Notes: generated by a model from the sequence alone, not told the origin. 56,395 bases of DNA from Pseudomonas sp. (GCF_030690725.1 NZ_JAUYGD010000049.1:1-56395); one strand, 5' to 3'. Positions 17,232-26,252 are shown, numbered from the stretch's first letter. Made by a program: numbers and translations.

Positions 17232-20201
17232 CTAGCCGCTCAGGCCAGCCTTGGCCAGCAGCGCATCGTTATCGACCTGATCAATCTGCTCACGACGTAG
17301 AAAGCGTTCGGCGTAGCTGAGGTAGATCTTTTCCCGCACAAATAGCCCGAACAACTCGGGGTCGATGTGCGCGCCTTTGCACATGCCGGCCATGATGTTG
17401 AGTGATTCGGACAGCAGCTTGCCCTTTTTGTAGGGGCGATCCACCGCGGTCAGTGCTTCGAAGATATCGGCAATCGCCATCATCCGTGCCGGCAGGCTCA
17501 TGTCCTCGCGTTTCAGGCGTTTCGGGTAGCCGGTGCCGTCCATCTTTTCATGGTGGCCGCCGGCAATCTCGGCGACGTTGGCCAGGTGCGGTGGGAAGGG
17601 AAGGTGGTTGAGCATGCGGATGGTCTGCACCATATGACCATTGATGATAAAGCGCTCTTCGTTGGTCAGGGTGCCGCGACCGATGCCAAGGTTATAGACC
17701 TCGCCACGGTTGTGTTTGTAATGCGGCACTTCCAGCTTGAAGCCCCAGGGGTTGTCCTCGGCGATCAGCTCGCTTTCGGGGCGCTCGATCAGGTGTTCGG
17801 CTTTGTCGCTGAGCAGTGTTTCCTGCACCGGCAACGGCTGCGCTGGGGTGCGCGACTGGCGCAGGTTCTCTTCCCAGGACACCCCTAGGCGATCATCCAA
17901 TGTCCGCGTCCAGGTGCGCGCGGCGATGCTGCGCAGGCGCTGCAGGTCAGCTTCGGCCATCGCTTCGCCGCCCAGGTTGCAGCGGGCGATAAAGGCGAAT
18001 TCATCATCCAGGGTGGCGAGCAATTCATCGCGCACCTGAGCCAGGCTGGCCGCTTCGCCGCCTTGGCTGAGGTGTTCCCAGTAACTGATCCAGGCATCGC
18101 GCTTTAGCACCTCAAAGCGCATGCGCACTTCATGGATGCGGTCGCAGATGGTTTCCAGCTTGGTGGCCTTGTCCACCACGTACTCAGGCACGGTGACCTT
18201 GCCGCAGTCATGCAGCCAGGCGGCGATATGCAGGGCTTCCCATTCTTCGTCAGTGGGTTGGTAGTCGCTGAACGCGGCGTCCTCGCTGGCGGCAGCGGCG
18301 CGGGCGAGCATCAGGGTGATTTCCGGCACGCGCTGGCAGTGGCCACCGGTATAGGGGCTTTTGGCATCGATGGCGCCAGCGATCAGCTGGATAAAGGCGT
18401 CGAGCAGTTTCTTCTGTTGATCGAGCAGGCGCTGGCTCTCGATGCACAGCGCCGCCACGCCGGAAACCGCCTCGACATAGGCGATGCGCTCGGGGCGTAG
18501 CATGGCCAGGTCGGCTTCATCTCCGGTGTCGCGGTGCAACAGCAGCAGCACGCCCAACGTCTGGCCCTGGCGGTTATGCAAGCCGGTGCAGACCAGGTGC
18601 GCACGCGGGCTGTCGAGGGTGTGCAGCAGGCTTTGGAAGCCCTGGGCATGCTCGAAACCGAGTGCCACGGTGACGCTGGGGCCGCCGGTTGCCGTCTGCG
18701 CGAGCCAGCTGGGCAGGGCCGGATCGTTTGGGTCGAAGCTCGGGATACGGTGTTCTTCCAGGTTGTGCTGCTGCTCGTCGATAAACAGACCGTGCGGCTC
18801 CAGGCGACCGCTGCTGCTGTCGCGCAGATAGAGCAGGCCGCCGCTGGCTTCGCTGAGGTCGACGGTTTCGCGTAGCACCCGGCGCAGCAGGGCATCGAAG
18901 CGGGTTTCCGCAGAGAGTGTGGCGGCAATATCGAGGAAGCTGGAGATGGTCTCCTTCATCCGGGCCATCGAAACCGCGAGCTGATCGACCTCCTTGACGA
19001 AGGAGCGACCGCTGGCCGGGTAGTCGAAGTTGAAGCTGCGGATGGCTTCGGCTTCACCCACCAGCAGGCGCAGCGGTTTGACCAGAATATTGGAGAGCAA
19101 CCAGCCAATCGGGATGCACAGCAGCAGGATGCCCAGGGTCAATATCGCGCCTTGCCAGCGGATACGGTAAGCATCGGCCAGCAGCTCACTTTCCGGGGCC
19201 AGTAAAGCCAGGCGCAGCCCCTGCGGGCCGCCTTCACTGAACTGGCTGTAGGAGATTTGCCAGCGTTGTTTGTTCAACCGCACGGCACCCTGACGATCCT
19301 CATTCAGGCCGAGGCTGAGAAAATCGGCGAGCACCGGGCTGAGATCCTTGACCTGTGCCAGTTGCAGCTTTTCCCCGGGGATTACCAGGCGTGTGCTGTC
19401 CGGGTAGGCGACTGCGCTGCCATCGGGGCTGTACAGCACCACTTCGGTGGAGGGTGTCAGGCGGTGTTCGGCCAGGGTAGCGGACAGATCGTCGAGGGTC
19501 AGGTCAGCGCCCACCACCGTGGTTTCGCTGCTCTTGCGGGCAATGGTGGTGCCGATTTCCTGGGTGGAGAAGAAGGCATAGGGCGCGGTGGTGAAGTGTT
19601 CCTGGCTTTGCAGTGCGCTGTTGTACCAGGGGCGGCTGCGCGGGTCGTAGGTTTCCTTGAGGTTCTGCCGGCGACTGATCGGCTGCAGCTGCGCATCGAA
19701 GAACAGGTATTCGGAATCCAGGCGTTGTTCGCTGATGCGGTCGATGCTCCACACCTGATATTCGGCACTTTCGGGGGCAAAGAAAATCTGCCGCAGTTTC
19801 TCGCTGCGCAGCGGCCGCACCATAAAGAAACTGCCATCGCCATAGCCGACATAAATTGACGCCAGCTTGGGGTTGTCGCGCAGCGCCTGGCTGAAAATCG
19901 GCAGCATGATCATCCGTTCATGGCGGTCACGGCCGTTGATCTGCTCGTTACGCGCGAGCAGGTTGATCATGTAGCGAATCGGTTGGTAGGTATTGCGCAG
20001 ATCCGCCTGGACTTCCTTGCGCATCTGGCTGAACAGCTGGTCGCTGCTGCTGAGGATGATGTTGCTGGTTTGCTGGTAGTTGAAATACCCCAGCACCACC
20101 CCTGAGCCCAGCAGCAGCAGGGTGAACAGCACGCTGATATGGATATGCAGCGGAAAACGTCGTTCCTTAGACCTTGCTTGGGACTTTACTGTCTGCTGCA
20201 T
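17232..20201 (-). CDS. dCache-HAMP-GAF-HD-GYP signalling protein with insertion
   Basis: 989 residues from ATG 20201 (AAGGG 9 bp upstream; the longer TTG start at 20237 is less likely). A first membrane helix (about 22-42), a large periplasmic double-Cache-like domain (about 45-335), a second helix (about 350-370), HAMP (to about 420), a GAF-like domain (about 430-600) and a C-terminal HD-GYP domain. H664-D665-CGK gives the HD motif and H883HEKMDGTGYP the GYP motif. The two are about 219 residues apart instead of the usual 60-70, so an insertion of about 150 residues splits the domain. Predicted to be a membrane sensor controlling cyclic di-GMP breakdown; activity is inferred from intact motifs. 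Confidence 0.9.
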   Translation of the reverse strand: MQQTVKSQARSKERRFPLHIHISVLFTLLLLGSGVVLGYFNYQQTSNIILSSSDQLFSQMRKEVQADLRNTYQPIRYMINLLARNEQINGRDRHERMIMLPIFSQALRDNPKLASIYVGYGDGSFFMVRPLRSEKLRQIFFAPESAEYQVWSIDRISEQRLDSEYLFFDAQLQPISRRQNLKETYDPRSRPWYNSALQSQEHFTTAPYAFFSTQEIGTTIARKSSETTVVGADLTLDDLSATLAEHRLTPSTEVVLYSPDGSAVAYPDSTRLVIPGEKLQLAQVKDLSPVLADFLSLGLNEDRQGAVRLNKQRWQISYSQFSEGGPQGLRLALLAPESELLADAYRIRWQGAILTLGILLLCIPIGWLLSNILVKPLRLLVGEAEAIRSFNFDYPASGRSFVKEVDQLAVSMARMKETISSFLDIAATLSAETRFDALLRRVLRETVDLSEASGGLLYLRDSSSGRLEPHGLFIDEQQHNLEEHRIPSFDPNDPALPSWLAQTATGGPSVTVALGFEHAQGFQSLLHTLDSPRAHLVCTGLHNRQGQTLGVLLLLHRDTGDEADLAMLRPERIAYVEAVSGVAALCIESQRLLDQQKKLLDAFIQLIAGAIDAKSPYTGGHCQRVPEITLMLARAAAASEDAAFSDYQPTDEEWEALHIAAWLHDCGKVTVPEYVVDKATKLETICDRIHEVRMRFEVLKRDAWISYWEHLSQGGEAASLAQVRDELLATLDDEFAFIARCNLGGEAMAEADLQRLRSIAARTWTRTLDDRLGVSWEENLRQSRTPAQPLPVQETLLSDKAEHLIERPESELIAEDNPWGFKLEVPHYKHNRGEVYNLGIGRGTLTNEERFIINGHMVQTIRMLNHLPFPPHLANVAEIAGGHHEKMDGTGYPKRLKREDMSLPARMMAIADIFEALTAVDRPYKKGKLLSESLNIMAGMCKGAHIDPELFGLFVREKIYLSYAERFLRREQIDQVDNDALLAKAGLSG

Positions 20202-20300
20202 CCGCGCATGCCCTTGTATGCCTTGGCTAAGCGCCAAGCATAGTGGAGCCTTTCGCGTTTTGCCGTTGCGCGGCTGCAGGTTTTTTACGCTGCAACAGCT

Positions 20301-21371
20301 CTAGAGTGGGCCTGTGCTGTGCTTGATTTTTTGCAGATTGTTTCGATGTTCCAGCCAGCGTTCCAGGCCATACACCAGCAGCGCGACCAGCAAGGCCAGG
20401 GCTACACCAATCAGGCTGTTGAACAGACGCACCTGCGGCAGTTGCCAGTCATGCGCCAGGCTTTCGGCCAGCAACACGAAACACACCGTGGTCTGCAGCA
20501 CAAACAGGCCGTAATGGTTGGCTTGCAGGGCACGACTAAGGGCGATCAGCGGTAGCAATATGGCGACCATCAGCGCCGGATTCTGCATGCTATGGCCGAG
20601 CAGAATCAGCAACCCGGCGGCGCCCAGGCTGGCGACGATTGATTGCACGGCACGCACCAGGCTGCCCTGGAAATCCAGCTGCAAGGTGGTGACCACGGTC
20701 AGCGTCAGCCAGTAGCCGCGGTGCAGCTCGGCCAGGTTGACGATCAAGCCGGAGAGGGCGAACGCCAGGGTGCAGCCCAGCGCATGCAGGCGCCACTTCT
20801 GTTGTGGCAGGCGTTTGGCGTGACGTTTCAGTACCTTGAAAATGCTAATAAAGCGCGGCATGTACGGCCACATGCGCAGGCCATGCATGCCGCGCAGGCC
20901 GAAGGCCAGCAGCATCACCCAAAGCCCGCCGAGGATAAACAGCATGGCGATGGCATAGGGATTGTTCAGCGAGCCCAGGCCTTGCTGGCCTTGGCCCAGG
21001 CACAGGCAGATGGCCAAACCGATGCCCAGCTTGCCGGCTTCGCTGCCGAAGCGTTGCAACCAGGCGAGCAGAAAGCCAAACAGGGCGAAGACCAACAAAC
21101 TGGCATAAGGATGACTGGCCGACCAGAAGCCCAACCCGGCGCTGCAGGCGCCCAGGCCGCAGAGCATCAACATACGCAGCATGCCCAGACGGTGCAGCGG
21201 GTTGGCCTGGGCCGCCTGGAATGCACCGGCCGAGGCCCAGAGAAACCCCGGGTGAGCGCTGAACAGCCCGAGCAGCAGCGGCAGCGCGCAGCCGAAGCCG
21301 GCAACCATCGCCGGGCCCCAGGCGGGCGGGCCGGCATGCCAGCTGAAGGTTTGTCGCAGTAGGCTATTCAT
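20301..21371 (-). CDS. FUSC-family inner membrane protein
   Basis: 356 residues with about ten hydrophobic segments in two halves, separated by a basic cytoplasmic stretch (FKVLKRHAKRLPQQKWRLHA). The second half (GYWLTLTVVTTLQLDFQGSL, then LLGHSMQNP) carries the typical FUSC/aromatic acid exporter signature in which GYW(L/I)xLT precedes a membrane helix. Such proteins export aromatic acids or antimicrobials; the substrate here is unknown. Its ATG follows the dGTPase stop by 3 bp and has no clear Shine-Dalgarno, implying translational coupling. Confidence 0.82.
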   Translation of the reverse strand: MNSLLRQTFSWHAGPPAWGPAMVAGFGCALPLLLGLFSAHPGFLWASAGAFQAAQANPLHRLGMLRMLMLCGLGACSAGLGFWSASHPYASLLVFALFGFLLAWLQRFGSEAGKLGIGLAICLCLGQGQQGLGSLNNPYAIAMLFILGGLWVMLLAFGLRGMHGLRMWPYMPRFISIFKVLKRHAKRLPQQKWRLHALGCTLAFALSGLIVNLAELHRGYWLTLTVVTTLQLDFQGSLVRAVQSIVASLGAAGLLILLGHSMQNPALMVAILLPLIALSRALQANHYGLFVLQTTVCFVLLAESLAHDWQLPQVRLFNSLIGVALALLVALLVYGLERWLEHRNNLQKIKHSTGPL

Positions 21372-21374
21372 GGC

Positions 21375-22706
21375 TTATACCGGGCTTGAACGGCCCGTCA
21401 TCTCGCGGGCCATTTCAGTAGCGTAGCTGTCAGTCATGCCGGCGATAAAATCGATCATGCGCAGGAATGAGCGGTACAGCGGCCAGTTGGGGTCGGGTGC
21501 GTTATTGCCGAGCAGGTCGAGGATGCGCCGGTTCTTGAACGACGGTGTGCGTCCGCCATGCTGTTCCAGCGCCGCGCCGCAGAAGGCGTTGAGCAGAATT
21601 TCCAGGGTGGTGTAGGCGCCGATCTCATGCAGCGTCTTGCGCTTGTCCTGGAAAATCTTCTGCCGGGCCATGTCCTTGGCGCTCTGCACACAACGCTTGG
21701 CGGTGCCGTGCATATGCTCGACCAGATCGCCCTGCAAGGTGCCGGCAAGCAAGGCGTCCTGCTGCTCGACAAAGGCCTCGGCGGCGGCATTGGTCAGGTG
21801 TTCGATGGCTTTACCGCGCAGGATCGCCAGCTTGCGCCGCCGGGAGTCGTCCGGGCCGAGCTGACGGTAGGTTTCCGGCAGGTCATCGCCGACCAGGTCG
21901 AGCAACAACGCCTCGACTTCGCTGTAATCGAGCAGCTCCATTTCCAGGCCGTCTTCCAGGTCGATCAGGCCGTAGCAGATGTCATCGGCCGCCTCCATCA
22001 GATAGACCAGCGGATGACGCGCCCAGCGCTGTTCTTCCAGTTGCGGCAGGCCGAGTTTGCTGGCGATCTGCTCAAGCAGCGGCAGTTCACTCTGGTAGCA
22101 GCCGAACTTGTGCTTCTTGTAGCCCAGGGCCTCAGCATGGCGCGCGGTCCAGGGGTACTTGAGGTAGGTGCCGAGGGTCGCGTAAGTCAGCCGGGTGCCG
22201 CCATCAAACTGGTGGTATTCCAGCTGGGTGAGTACGCGAAAGCCCTGGGCATTGCCCTCGAAACTGAGAAAGTCGCCACGCTCGGCCGCGCTCATCGAGT
22301 CCAGCCAGCCGCGCCCGGCGGCCTGCTGGAACCAGTGGCGGATGGCGTCTTCACCGGAATGGCCAAAGGGTGGGTTGCCGATGTCGTGGGCCAGGCAAGC
22401 GGACTGCACCACCATGCCCAGATCACTTGGCTCGCACCAGGCGGGCAGGGCATCGCGGATCATCTCGCCGACGCGCATACCCAGGGAACGGCCGACGCAG
22501 CTGACTTCCAGCGAGTGGGTCAGGCGCGTGTGGATATGGTCGTTGCTCGACACGGGGTGCACCTGGGTCTTGCGGCCCAGGCGGCGGAACGCGCCGGAGA
22601 AGATGATGCGGTCGTGGTCTTTATGAAACGGGGTACGGCCCAGTTCGGCGACGCTGTGCGTCGGCTTGCCGAGTCGTTCACGGTTGAGCAGGGTTTGCCA
22701 ATCCAA
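21375..22706 (-). CDS. dgt: Deoxyguanosinetriphosphate triphosphohydrolase-like protein
   Basis: 443 residues, the length of the dGTPase-like family (type 2 subfamily). The HD-domain metal ligands are visible: [14 protein letters not shown] (first His), then [18 protein letters not shown] with H107-D108, and a later Asp in [17 protein letters not shown]. These enzymes hydrolyse dNTPs to nucleosides and tripolyphosphate and help control dNTP pools. The start is TTG, supported by GAGGA 6 bp upstream and the conserved opening W-x-x-L-L-(N)RER. The FUSC gene follows 3 bp later. Confidence 0.92.
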   Translation of the reverse strand: MDWQTLLNRERLGKPTHSVAELGRTPFHKDHDRIIFSGAFRRLGRKTQVHPVSSNDHIHTRLTHSLEVSCVGRSLGMRVGEMIRDALPAWCEPSDLGMVVQSACLAHDIGNPPFGHSGEDAIRHWFQQAAGRGWLDSMSAAERGDFLSFEGNAQGFRVLTQLEYHQFDGGTRLTYATLGTYLKYPWTARHAEALGYKKHKFGCYQSELPLLEQIASKLGLPQLEEQRWARHPLVYLMEAADDICYGLIDLEDGLEMELLDYSEVEALLLDLVGDDLPETYRQLGPDDSRRRKLAILRGKAIEHLTNAAAEAFVEQQDALLAGTLQGDLVEHMHGTAKRCVQSAKDMARQKIFQDKRKTLHEIGAYTTLEILLNAFCGAALEQHGGRTPSFKNRRILDLLGNNAPDPNWPLYRSFLRMIDFIAGMTDSYATEMAREMTGRSSPV

Positions 22707-22833
22707 GGTAGATCCTCGCCGTTACCTGGCTTTTGCCAGCTAGCTTCGGGGTTCTAAGCCGCTGATGCAAGGCGTGCGGCAGGCAGTTGAGCGATTTATA
22801 CCCTGATCACGGCCGCTCTTTTGCTGTTGTTAC

Positions 22834-23658
22834 CTAAGGCATATAACGCTGGCGCAATTCGGCTTCACGCGCTTCGCGTTGTTGGCCAAGGGCCTGCCAG
22901 AAGCGCACGGCTAGCTGCGGGTGGTGTTGGTAGAACGTGTGCGACAGGGGCAGGTGCCAGTCCGCTTGCAACAAGGGCTGCGGCAGCAACTGCAACTGTT
23001 CCTGCAGGTGTAGCTGGGCAATCAGCGCCAGACCGATATTGCGTTCGATTACAAAGCCATCCAGGCGGCCGCTGGCTACCAGTTGCAGGGCTTTTTCGGG
23101 TTGCAGTGAAACGCTGGCCAGGGCGCCTAGTTCGGCGAGGCGCTGGTGGGTGAGATAACCCAGGGGCGAGCTCAGACCGTACTTGAGGTTGGCGAAACGC
23201 TGGCCATCCCAGCTCAGGCGGGTGTCGCGGCGAGTGGCAATCGGGTAGTCGACCTGCCAGAGCCGATACTGCCGCTGTACTGGCTGGCCAGCTTGCGGAT
23301 CGCGGCCGGGGAACTGGCCCCAGGTGTCGCGTTCTGCCTGCCAGATGGTCGGGAAGATGCCATCCACGTCACCCTTCTGCAGGGCTAGGATGCAGCGTTT
23401 CCAGGGTTGGCGTTGCCAGTCGATGGTCAGCCCGGCCTGGGTCGCGGCAGCCTGGATAAGTTCCAGCAGAATACCGGGGCCAGGCGCTTGTGCGTTGTTC
23501 GCGGGGAGGGTGAACGGCGGGTGATCCTGCAGCTGGTAGCACAGGCGCAAAACGGATGGCCCCTCGGCCTTGAGCGTCTGGGGCAGCAGTATGAGTACAA
23601 GCAGTAAGCTGGAGATGGCCGCTTGCATGATGCTGTGTCGCCGTGGGCGGTGGAACAC
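22834..23658 (-). CDS. Periplasmic substrate-binding protein, transporter type 3 (SBP_bac_3-like)
   Basis: 274 residues. A signal peptide with Arg-rich start (HRPRRHS) and long hydrophobic core ends about LKA-EG. The rest fits the bacterial type 3 solute-binding fold: LRLCYQLQDHPPFT, GILLELIQAAATQAGL, WKRCILALQKGDVDGIFP and later LVASGRLDGFVIE. No permease genes are nearby, so it may be an orphan sensor or unlinked receptor. GTG 23658 was preferred over ATG 23628 because TGAGG lies 7 bp upstream and because only this form gives a positively charged signal n-region. Ligand unknown, probably amino acid-like. Confidence 0.82.
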   Translation of the reverse strand: MFHRPRRHSIMQAAISSLLLVLILLPQTLKAEGPSVLRLCYQLQDHPPFTLPANNAQAPGPGILLELIQAAATQAGLTIDWQRQPWKRCILALQKGDVDGIFPTIWQAERDTWGQFPGRDPQAGQPVQRQYRLWQVDYPIATRRDTRLSWDGQRFANLKYGLSSPLGYLTHQRLAELGALASVSLQPEKALQLVASGRLDGFVIERNIGLALIAQLHLQEQLQLLPQPLLQADWHLPLSHTFYQHHPQLAVRFWQALGQQREAREAELRQRYMP

Positions 23659-23755
23659 CCGGCAGCCTCAATGGGCTGCACTCTGCGTTGCATGTCCTTC
23701 CTTGATTGTGGCCACGCCAGGGCATTCGTCAATGCCCTGAGATACCCGCGCCAGC

Positions 23756-24919
23756 CTAGAAACCAGCAGCGTCGATATCGATCAGCAGCAGCCGTTTGCC
23801 GTTGTCGATAAATTGCCCGGCGGTCAGGCAGTACTGGTTGGTGGTGGCGTCGCGGTAGGTGCTGGAGAGAATCAGCCGGCGTTCTTCCCAGCCTTCGGCC
23901 AGCAGCTGATAGAAGTACGGCCGCCAGGACCAGTTATGCCCGACGTAACGCGCATCGCTGTGCCAGCTATGCTCGCGCCACTCCAGGTTGGCGGTCAGCT
24001 GGGTGCCGTGGCGGTCGCATTGGTAGATGCGCAGCAGCCAGGGGTAGGCGTGCGGTTGTGGCAAATGATCGGCTTGCGCGCCGCCTTCGCTCCAGGCCTT
24101 GAAGCTGTTCATCAGTTCGCCGAGCTGTTGGCGCAGGGTCATCAGTCGTGCGCGCTCGGCGAGTTTTTGCTGCACGTAGTGGTCGCGTAACTGGGCGAAG
24201 CGTTTGACGAAGGCGCTGCTGCTGAAGAAGGTTTCTTCGGGTTTGGCAAACAGGTAGCCCTGCACATAGCGCGCGCCGCACTCCAGGGCAAAATCCAGTT
24301 CGGCCTCGGTTTCCACACCTTCGGCAATGATCCAGCAGCCGGTCTTTTCCGCCATCTGTGCCAGGGCCTTGACGATCTCACTGCTCGGGCCGCCACGGGC
24401 GGCCTGCTGAAACAGGCGCATGTCGAGCTTGAGGATGTCCGGCTGCAGGGCCAGCACGCGGTCGAGCTGCGAGTAGCCTGCACCGAAGTCGTCGATGGCA
24501 ATGCGTGCACCGGCTTCGCGATAGCGCTCCACCACGCCCGGCAGGCGCGCGCTGGCGCCGCCCAGTTCGGTGATTTCAAAGACGATGCGCGCTGGGTCGA
24601 TGCCGCTGCGTTGCAGCTGTTTGAGGCTGGGCAAGGCTTGCTCGGGGCGCAGCCGGCTGATCCAGCGTGGCGAGATATTCAGGCTGAGGAACCAGTCCTG
24701 CGGGGCTTCATGAAAGCGCGTCAGGGCTTGTTCGCGCACCTCGCGGTCAAGGCGGCGCAGAGCGGTCGGCGGGGTTTTCGGGTCACTGAACAGCGGGCCT
24801 GCCGAGTGCAGTCGACCATCGGCGCTGCGCAGGCGCGCCAATGCCTCGACACCGGCAATACGTCCGGTGGCGGTATCGATAAAAGGTTGGAAAACAGCAA
24901 GCGGTTGACCGTTGAACAC
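23756..24919 (-). CDS. EAL-domain cyclic di-GMP phosphodiesterase with C-terminal sensor domain
   Basis: 387 residues. The EAL domain comes first (about 1-245), with E25AL, the FEITELG metal site, DDFGAGYSQLD, KLDM, IIAEGVET and QGYLF all present, so it is probably active. A coiled-coil-like linker (LRDHYVQQKLAERARLMTLR) leads to a C-terminal domain (about 285-387) with YPWLLRIYQCDRHGTQLT and SWRPYFYQLL, which resembles a Cache/PDC-like ligand fold lacking membrane helices. It would hydrolyse c-di-GMP to pGpG in the cytosol. GTG start with AAGGA 8 bp upstream. Confidence 0.9.
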   Translation of the reverse strand: MFNGQPLAVFQPFIDTATGRIAGVEALARLRSADGRLHSAGPLFSDPKTPPTALRRLDREVREQALTRFHEAPQDWFLSLNISPRWISRLRPEQALPSLKQLQRSGIDPARIVFEITELGGASARLPGVVERYREAGARIAIDDFGAGYSQLDRVLALQPDILKLDMRLFQQAARGGPSSEIVKALAQMAEKTGCWIIAEGVETEAELDFALECGARYVQGYLFAKPEETFFSSSAFVKRFAQLRDHYVQQKLAERARLMTLRQQLGELMNSFKAWSEGGAQADHLPQPHAYPWLLRIYQCDRHGTQLTANLEWREHSWHSDARYVGHNWSWRPYFYQLLAEGWEERRLILSSTYRDATTNQYCLTAGQFIDNGKRLLLIDIDAAGF

Positions 24920-24993
24920 TGCGCAGTTCCTTAGCCAGGCAAGACGCCCCGGTGGGCGGCGTAGCCAGGTGACTAAGCAAGATCGTGGCCAGC

Positions 24994-25350
24994 TTAATCC
25001 CCTGCGCGGGTATCTTTAGTCGTGTCGGCAAATGGCTCCGGGCGTCGCGGCGGGTTGCGCCGCAGCAGCGGGAAGGCGATCAGCGCGATGCGCAGCCAGC
25101 GTCGCCACTGGCCACGGCGGATGCCTATGGTGGCCAACAGCAGTGCGCCGCCGGCGACCCAAAGTGGTGCGTTGCTATTGCCCAATTCCTCACGCCAGTG
25201 GTTGCGCCAGTATTGCGCTTGCCGCAGTGGCTGCAGCATGACCAGGGTTTCGTGGCGCAGTTCCTGACGGTGCATTTCCAGACGCATGCGCAGCAAGGTT
25301 TTGCGCAGTTCGCGGCGCGAGGCCTTGGCGGTTAGCTCGGGCATATTCAT
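24994..25350 (-). CDS. YqjK-position hypothetical protein
   Basis: 118 residues. A charged N-terminal helical region (KASRRELRKTLLRMRLEMHRQELRHE, quoted in part) precedes one membrane segment (PLWVAGGALLLATIGI, about 63-78) and a basic tail. Its ATG overlaps the stop of the preceding gene (ATGA, 25347-25350), so the two are translationally coupled. Position as third member after DUF883 and DUF1469 genes matches yqjK in the enterobacterial yqjDEK set, although sequence similarity to YqjK is not something I can confirm. Confidence 0.75.
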   Translation of the reverse strand: MNMPELTAKASRRELRKTLLRMRLEMHRQELRHETLVMLQPLRQAQYWRNHWREELGNSNAPLWVAGGALLLATIGIRRGQWRRWLRIALIAFPLLRRNPPRRPEPFADTTKDTRAGD

Positions 25351-25730
25351 GGCAGCAGTTGCTCACGGTCGCGGGCCAGTTCTTCAAGGCTGGCGCTGAA
25401 AGGCGCAGGGGCATTACGTACACGCTGCAACAGCGTGATCAGGGCGCCCAGCAGGGCCAATGCATAGAAGGCGCACAGGGCGCTGATAACCAGCAGGCGG
25501 TGTGTCTCCCAGAAGGCAATCAGCAGCGCGGCGGACAACCCGATAACCAGCAGCAGGCCGAACAGCAGGCTCAGGCTGGTGAGTACCAATAGGCCGAGGG
25601 TATGGCTTTGCTGTTCTTTGAGCTCTTCGCCAAACAGCGCGATATGGCCCTGCAATAACCCCAGCAAGGCGCTGGCAAATCGCCGTGGCGAACTGCCGCG
25701 ACTTGGCGGGGTGGGCGGTGTTGCATCCAT
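25347..25730 (-). CDS. Phage holin family/YqjE-like (DUF1469) membrane protein
   Basis: 127 residues with two strong hydrophobic segments (about 46-72 and 78-104) and a charged N-terminal amphipathic region (RRFASALLGLLQGHIALFGEE, quoted in part). This matches the DUF1469/YqjE family, which carries a holin-like name but has no known phage link. It lies 12 bp after the DUF883 gene and overlaps the next gene by 4 bp. These proteins are commonly stress or stationary-phase induced in enterobacteria. Confidence 0.88.
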   Translation of the reverse strand: MDATPPTPPSRGSSPRRFASALLGLLQGHIALFGEELKEQQSHTLGLLVLTSLSLLFGLLLVIGLSAALLIAFWETHRLLVISALCAFYALALLGALITLLQRVRNAPAPFSASLEELARDREQLLP

Positions 25731-25742
25731 TAAGGTTTCTCT

Positions 25743-26060
25743 TTAGCGCCGGGTAATCAGCATGCCCAGCAGCAGGCCAATGGCGGCTGCAATGCCGAGG
25801 GTTTGCCACGGGTGAGTCTGCACATAGCCTTCGGTGGCCTCAATAGCCGCCTTGCCGCGTGCATGCAGGGCGTCTTCGGCGTTGTGCAGGGTGCTGCGCG
25901 CGCGGCCCAGGCTGCTGCGAATCTGCTCGCGCAGCTCCTCGGCTTGCTCGCCGGCGAGGCTGGCGGAGTGCTGCAACAAGCTTTCGGTGTCGCGTACCAG
26001 CGCCTGGAATTCGTCGAGTAACTGATCCGAGCTGGACGATACGGGGGGCTTACGAGCCAT
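25743..26060 (-). CDS. DUF883 family (ElaB/YqjD-like) membrane-anchored protein
   Basis: 105 residues. A long helical, charged region with heptad-like spacing (LLDEFQALVRDTESLLQHSA ... LREQIRSSLGRARSTL) ends in a C-terminal tail anchor, THPWQTLGIAAAIGLLLGML, followed by ITRR. This is the ElaB/YqjD signature; E. coli members tether ribosomes to the inner membrane in stationary phase. ATG 26060 is chosen because AAGGAGA lies 6-7 bp upstream; the longer frame runs through a tRNA-like fragment and is not coding. First gene of a three-gene operon. Confidence 0.92.
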   Translation of the reverse strand: MARKPPVSSSSDQLLDEFQALVRDTESLLQHSASLAGEQAEELREQIRSSLGRARSTLHNAEDALHARGKAAIEATEGYVQTHPWQTLGIAAAIGLLLGMLITRR

Positions 26061-26089
26061 GGTGTCTCTCCTTGTGACGGGGCAGTGTA

Positions 26090-26114
26090 GGGGGTTCGAG
26101 TCCCCTGCGGGGCA
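26090..26114 (+). other. tRNA T-arm/acceptor-like fragment
   Basis: GGGGG-TTCGAGT-CCCCT (26090-26106) has the exact length, loop and invariant TTCRA of a tRNA T-arm and is followed by an acceptor-like GCGGGGC and A. No matching 5' acceptor, D-arm or anticodon arm is found upstream and no CCA follows. The direct repeat CGGGGCAGTG occurs at 26078-26087 and again at 26108-26117. It looks like a relic or attachment-site scar. Confidence 0.45.
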
Positions 26115-26162
26115 GTGGTTCCTTTTTTCTTTGGCGCGCGGCGGATGCTGCCGGCTGATCGG

Positions 26163-26179
26163 CTGGTACAGCGCTTGCA
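26163..26179 (+). promoter_or_regulatory. Sigma-54-type promoter candidate for the ammonium transporter
   Basis: CTGGTACAGCGCTTGCA matches the sigma-54 consensus YTGGCACGrNNNTTGCW at all but two fixed positions, with GG (26165-26166) and GC (26177-26178) separated by exactly 10 bp. Start of transcription would be near 26190, leaving a leader of about 250 nt before the ATG at 26438. Confidence 0.5.
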
Positions 26180-26252
26180 TTGCGCTGGTGCGCGCTCTTG
26201 CCAATACGCTCCTTTATGGGGCTGCAAGGGTTCTGGCCAGGACGCCGTGGTG

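Noticed and set aside
25347..25730. Prophage remnant suggested by the name phage holin family
   Set aside because: DUF1469 proteins are ordinary chromosomal membrane proteins and no other phage gene is nearby.
26060..26204. N-terminal extension of the DUF883 protein
   Set aside because: It would translate the tRNA-like fragment; the ATG at 26060 has an excellent ribosome binding site.
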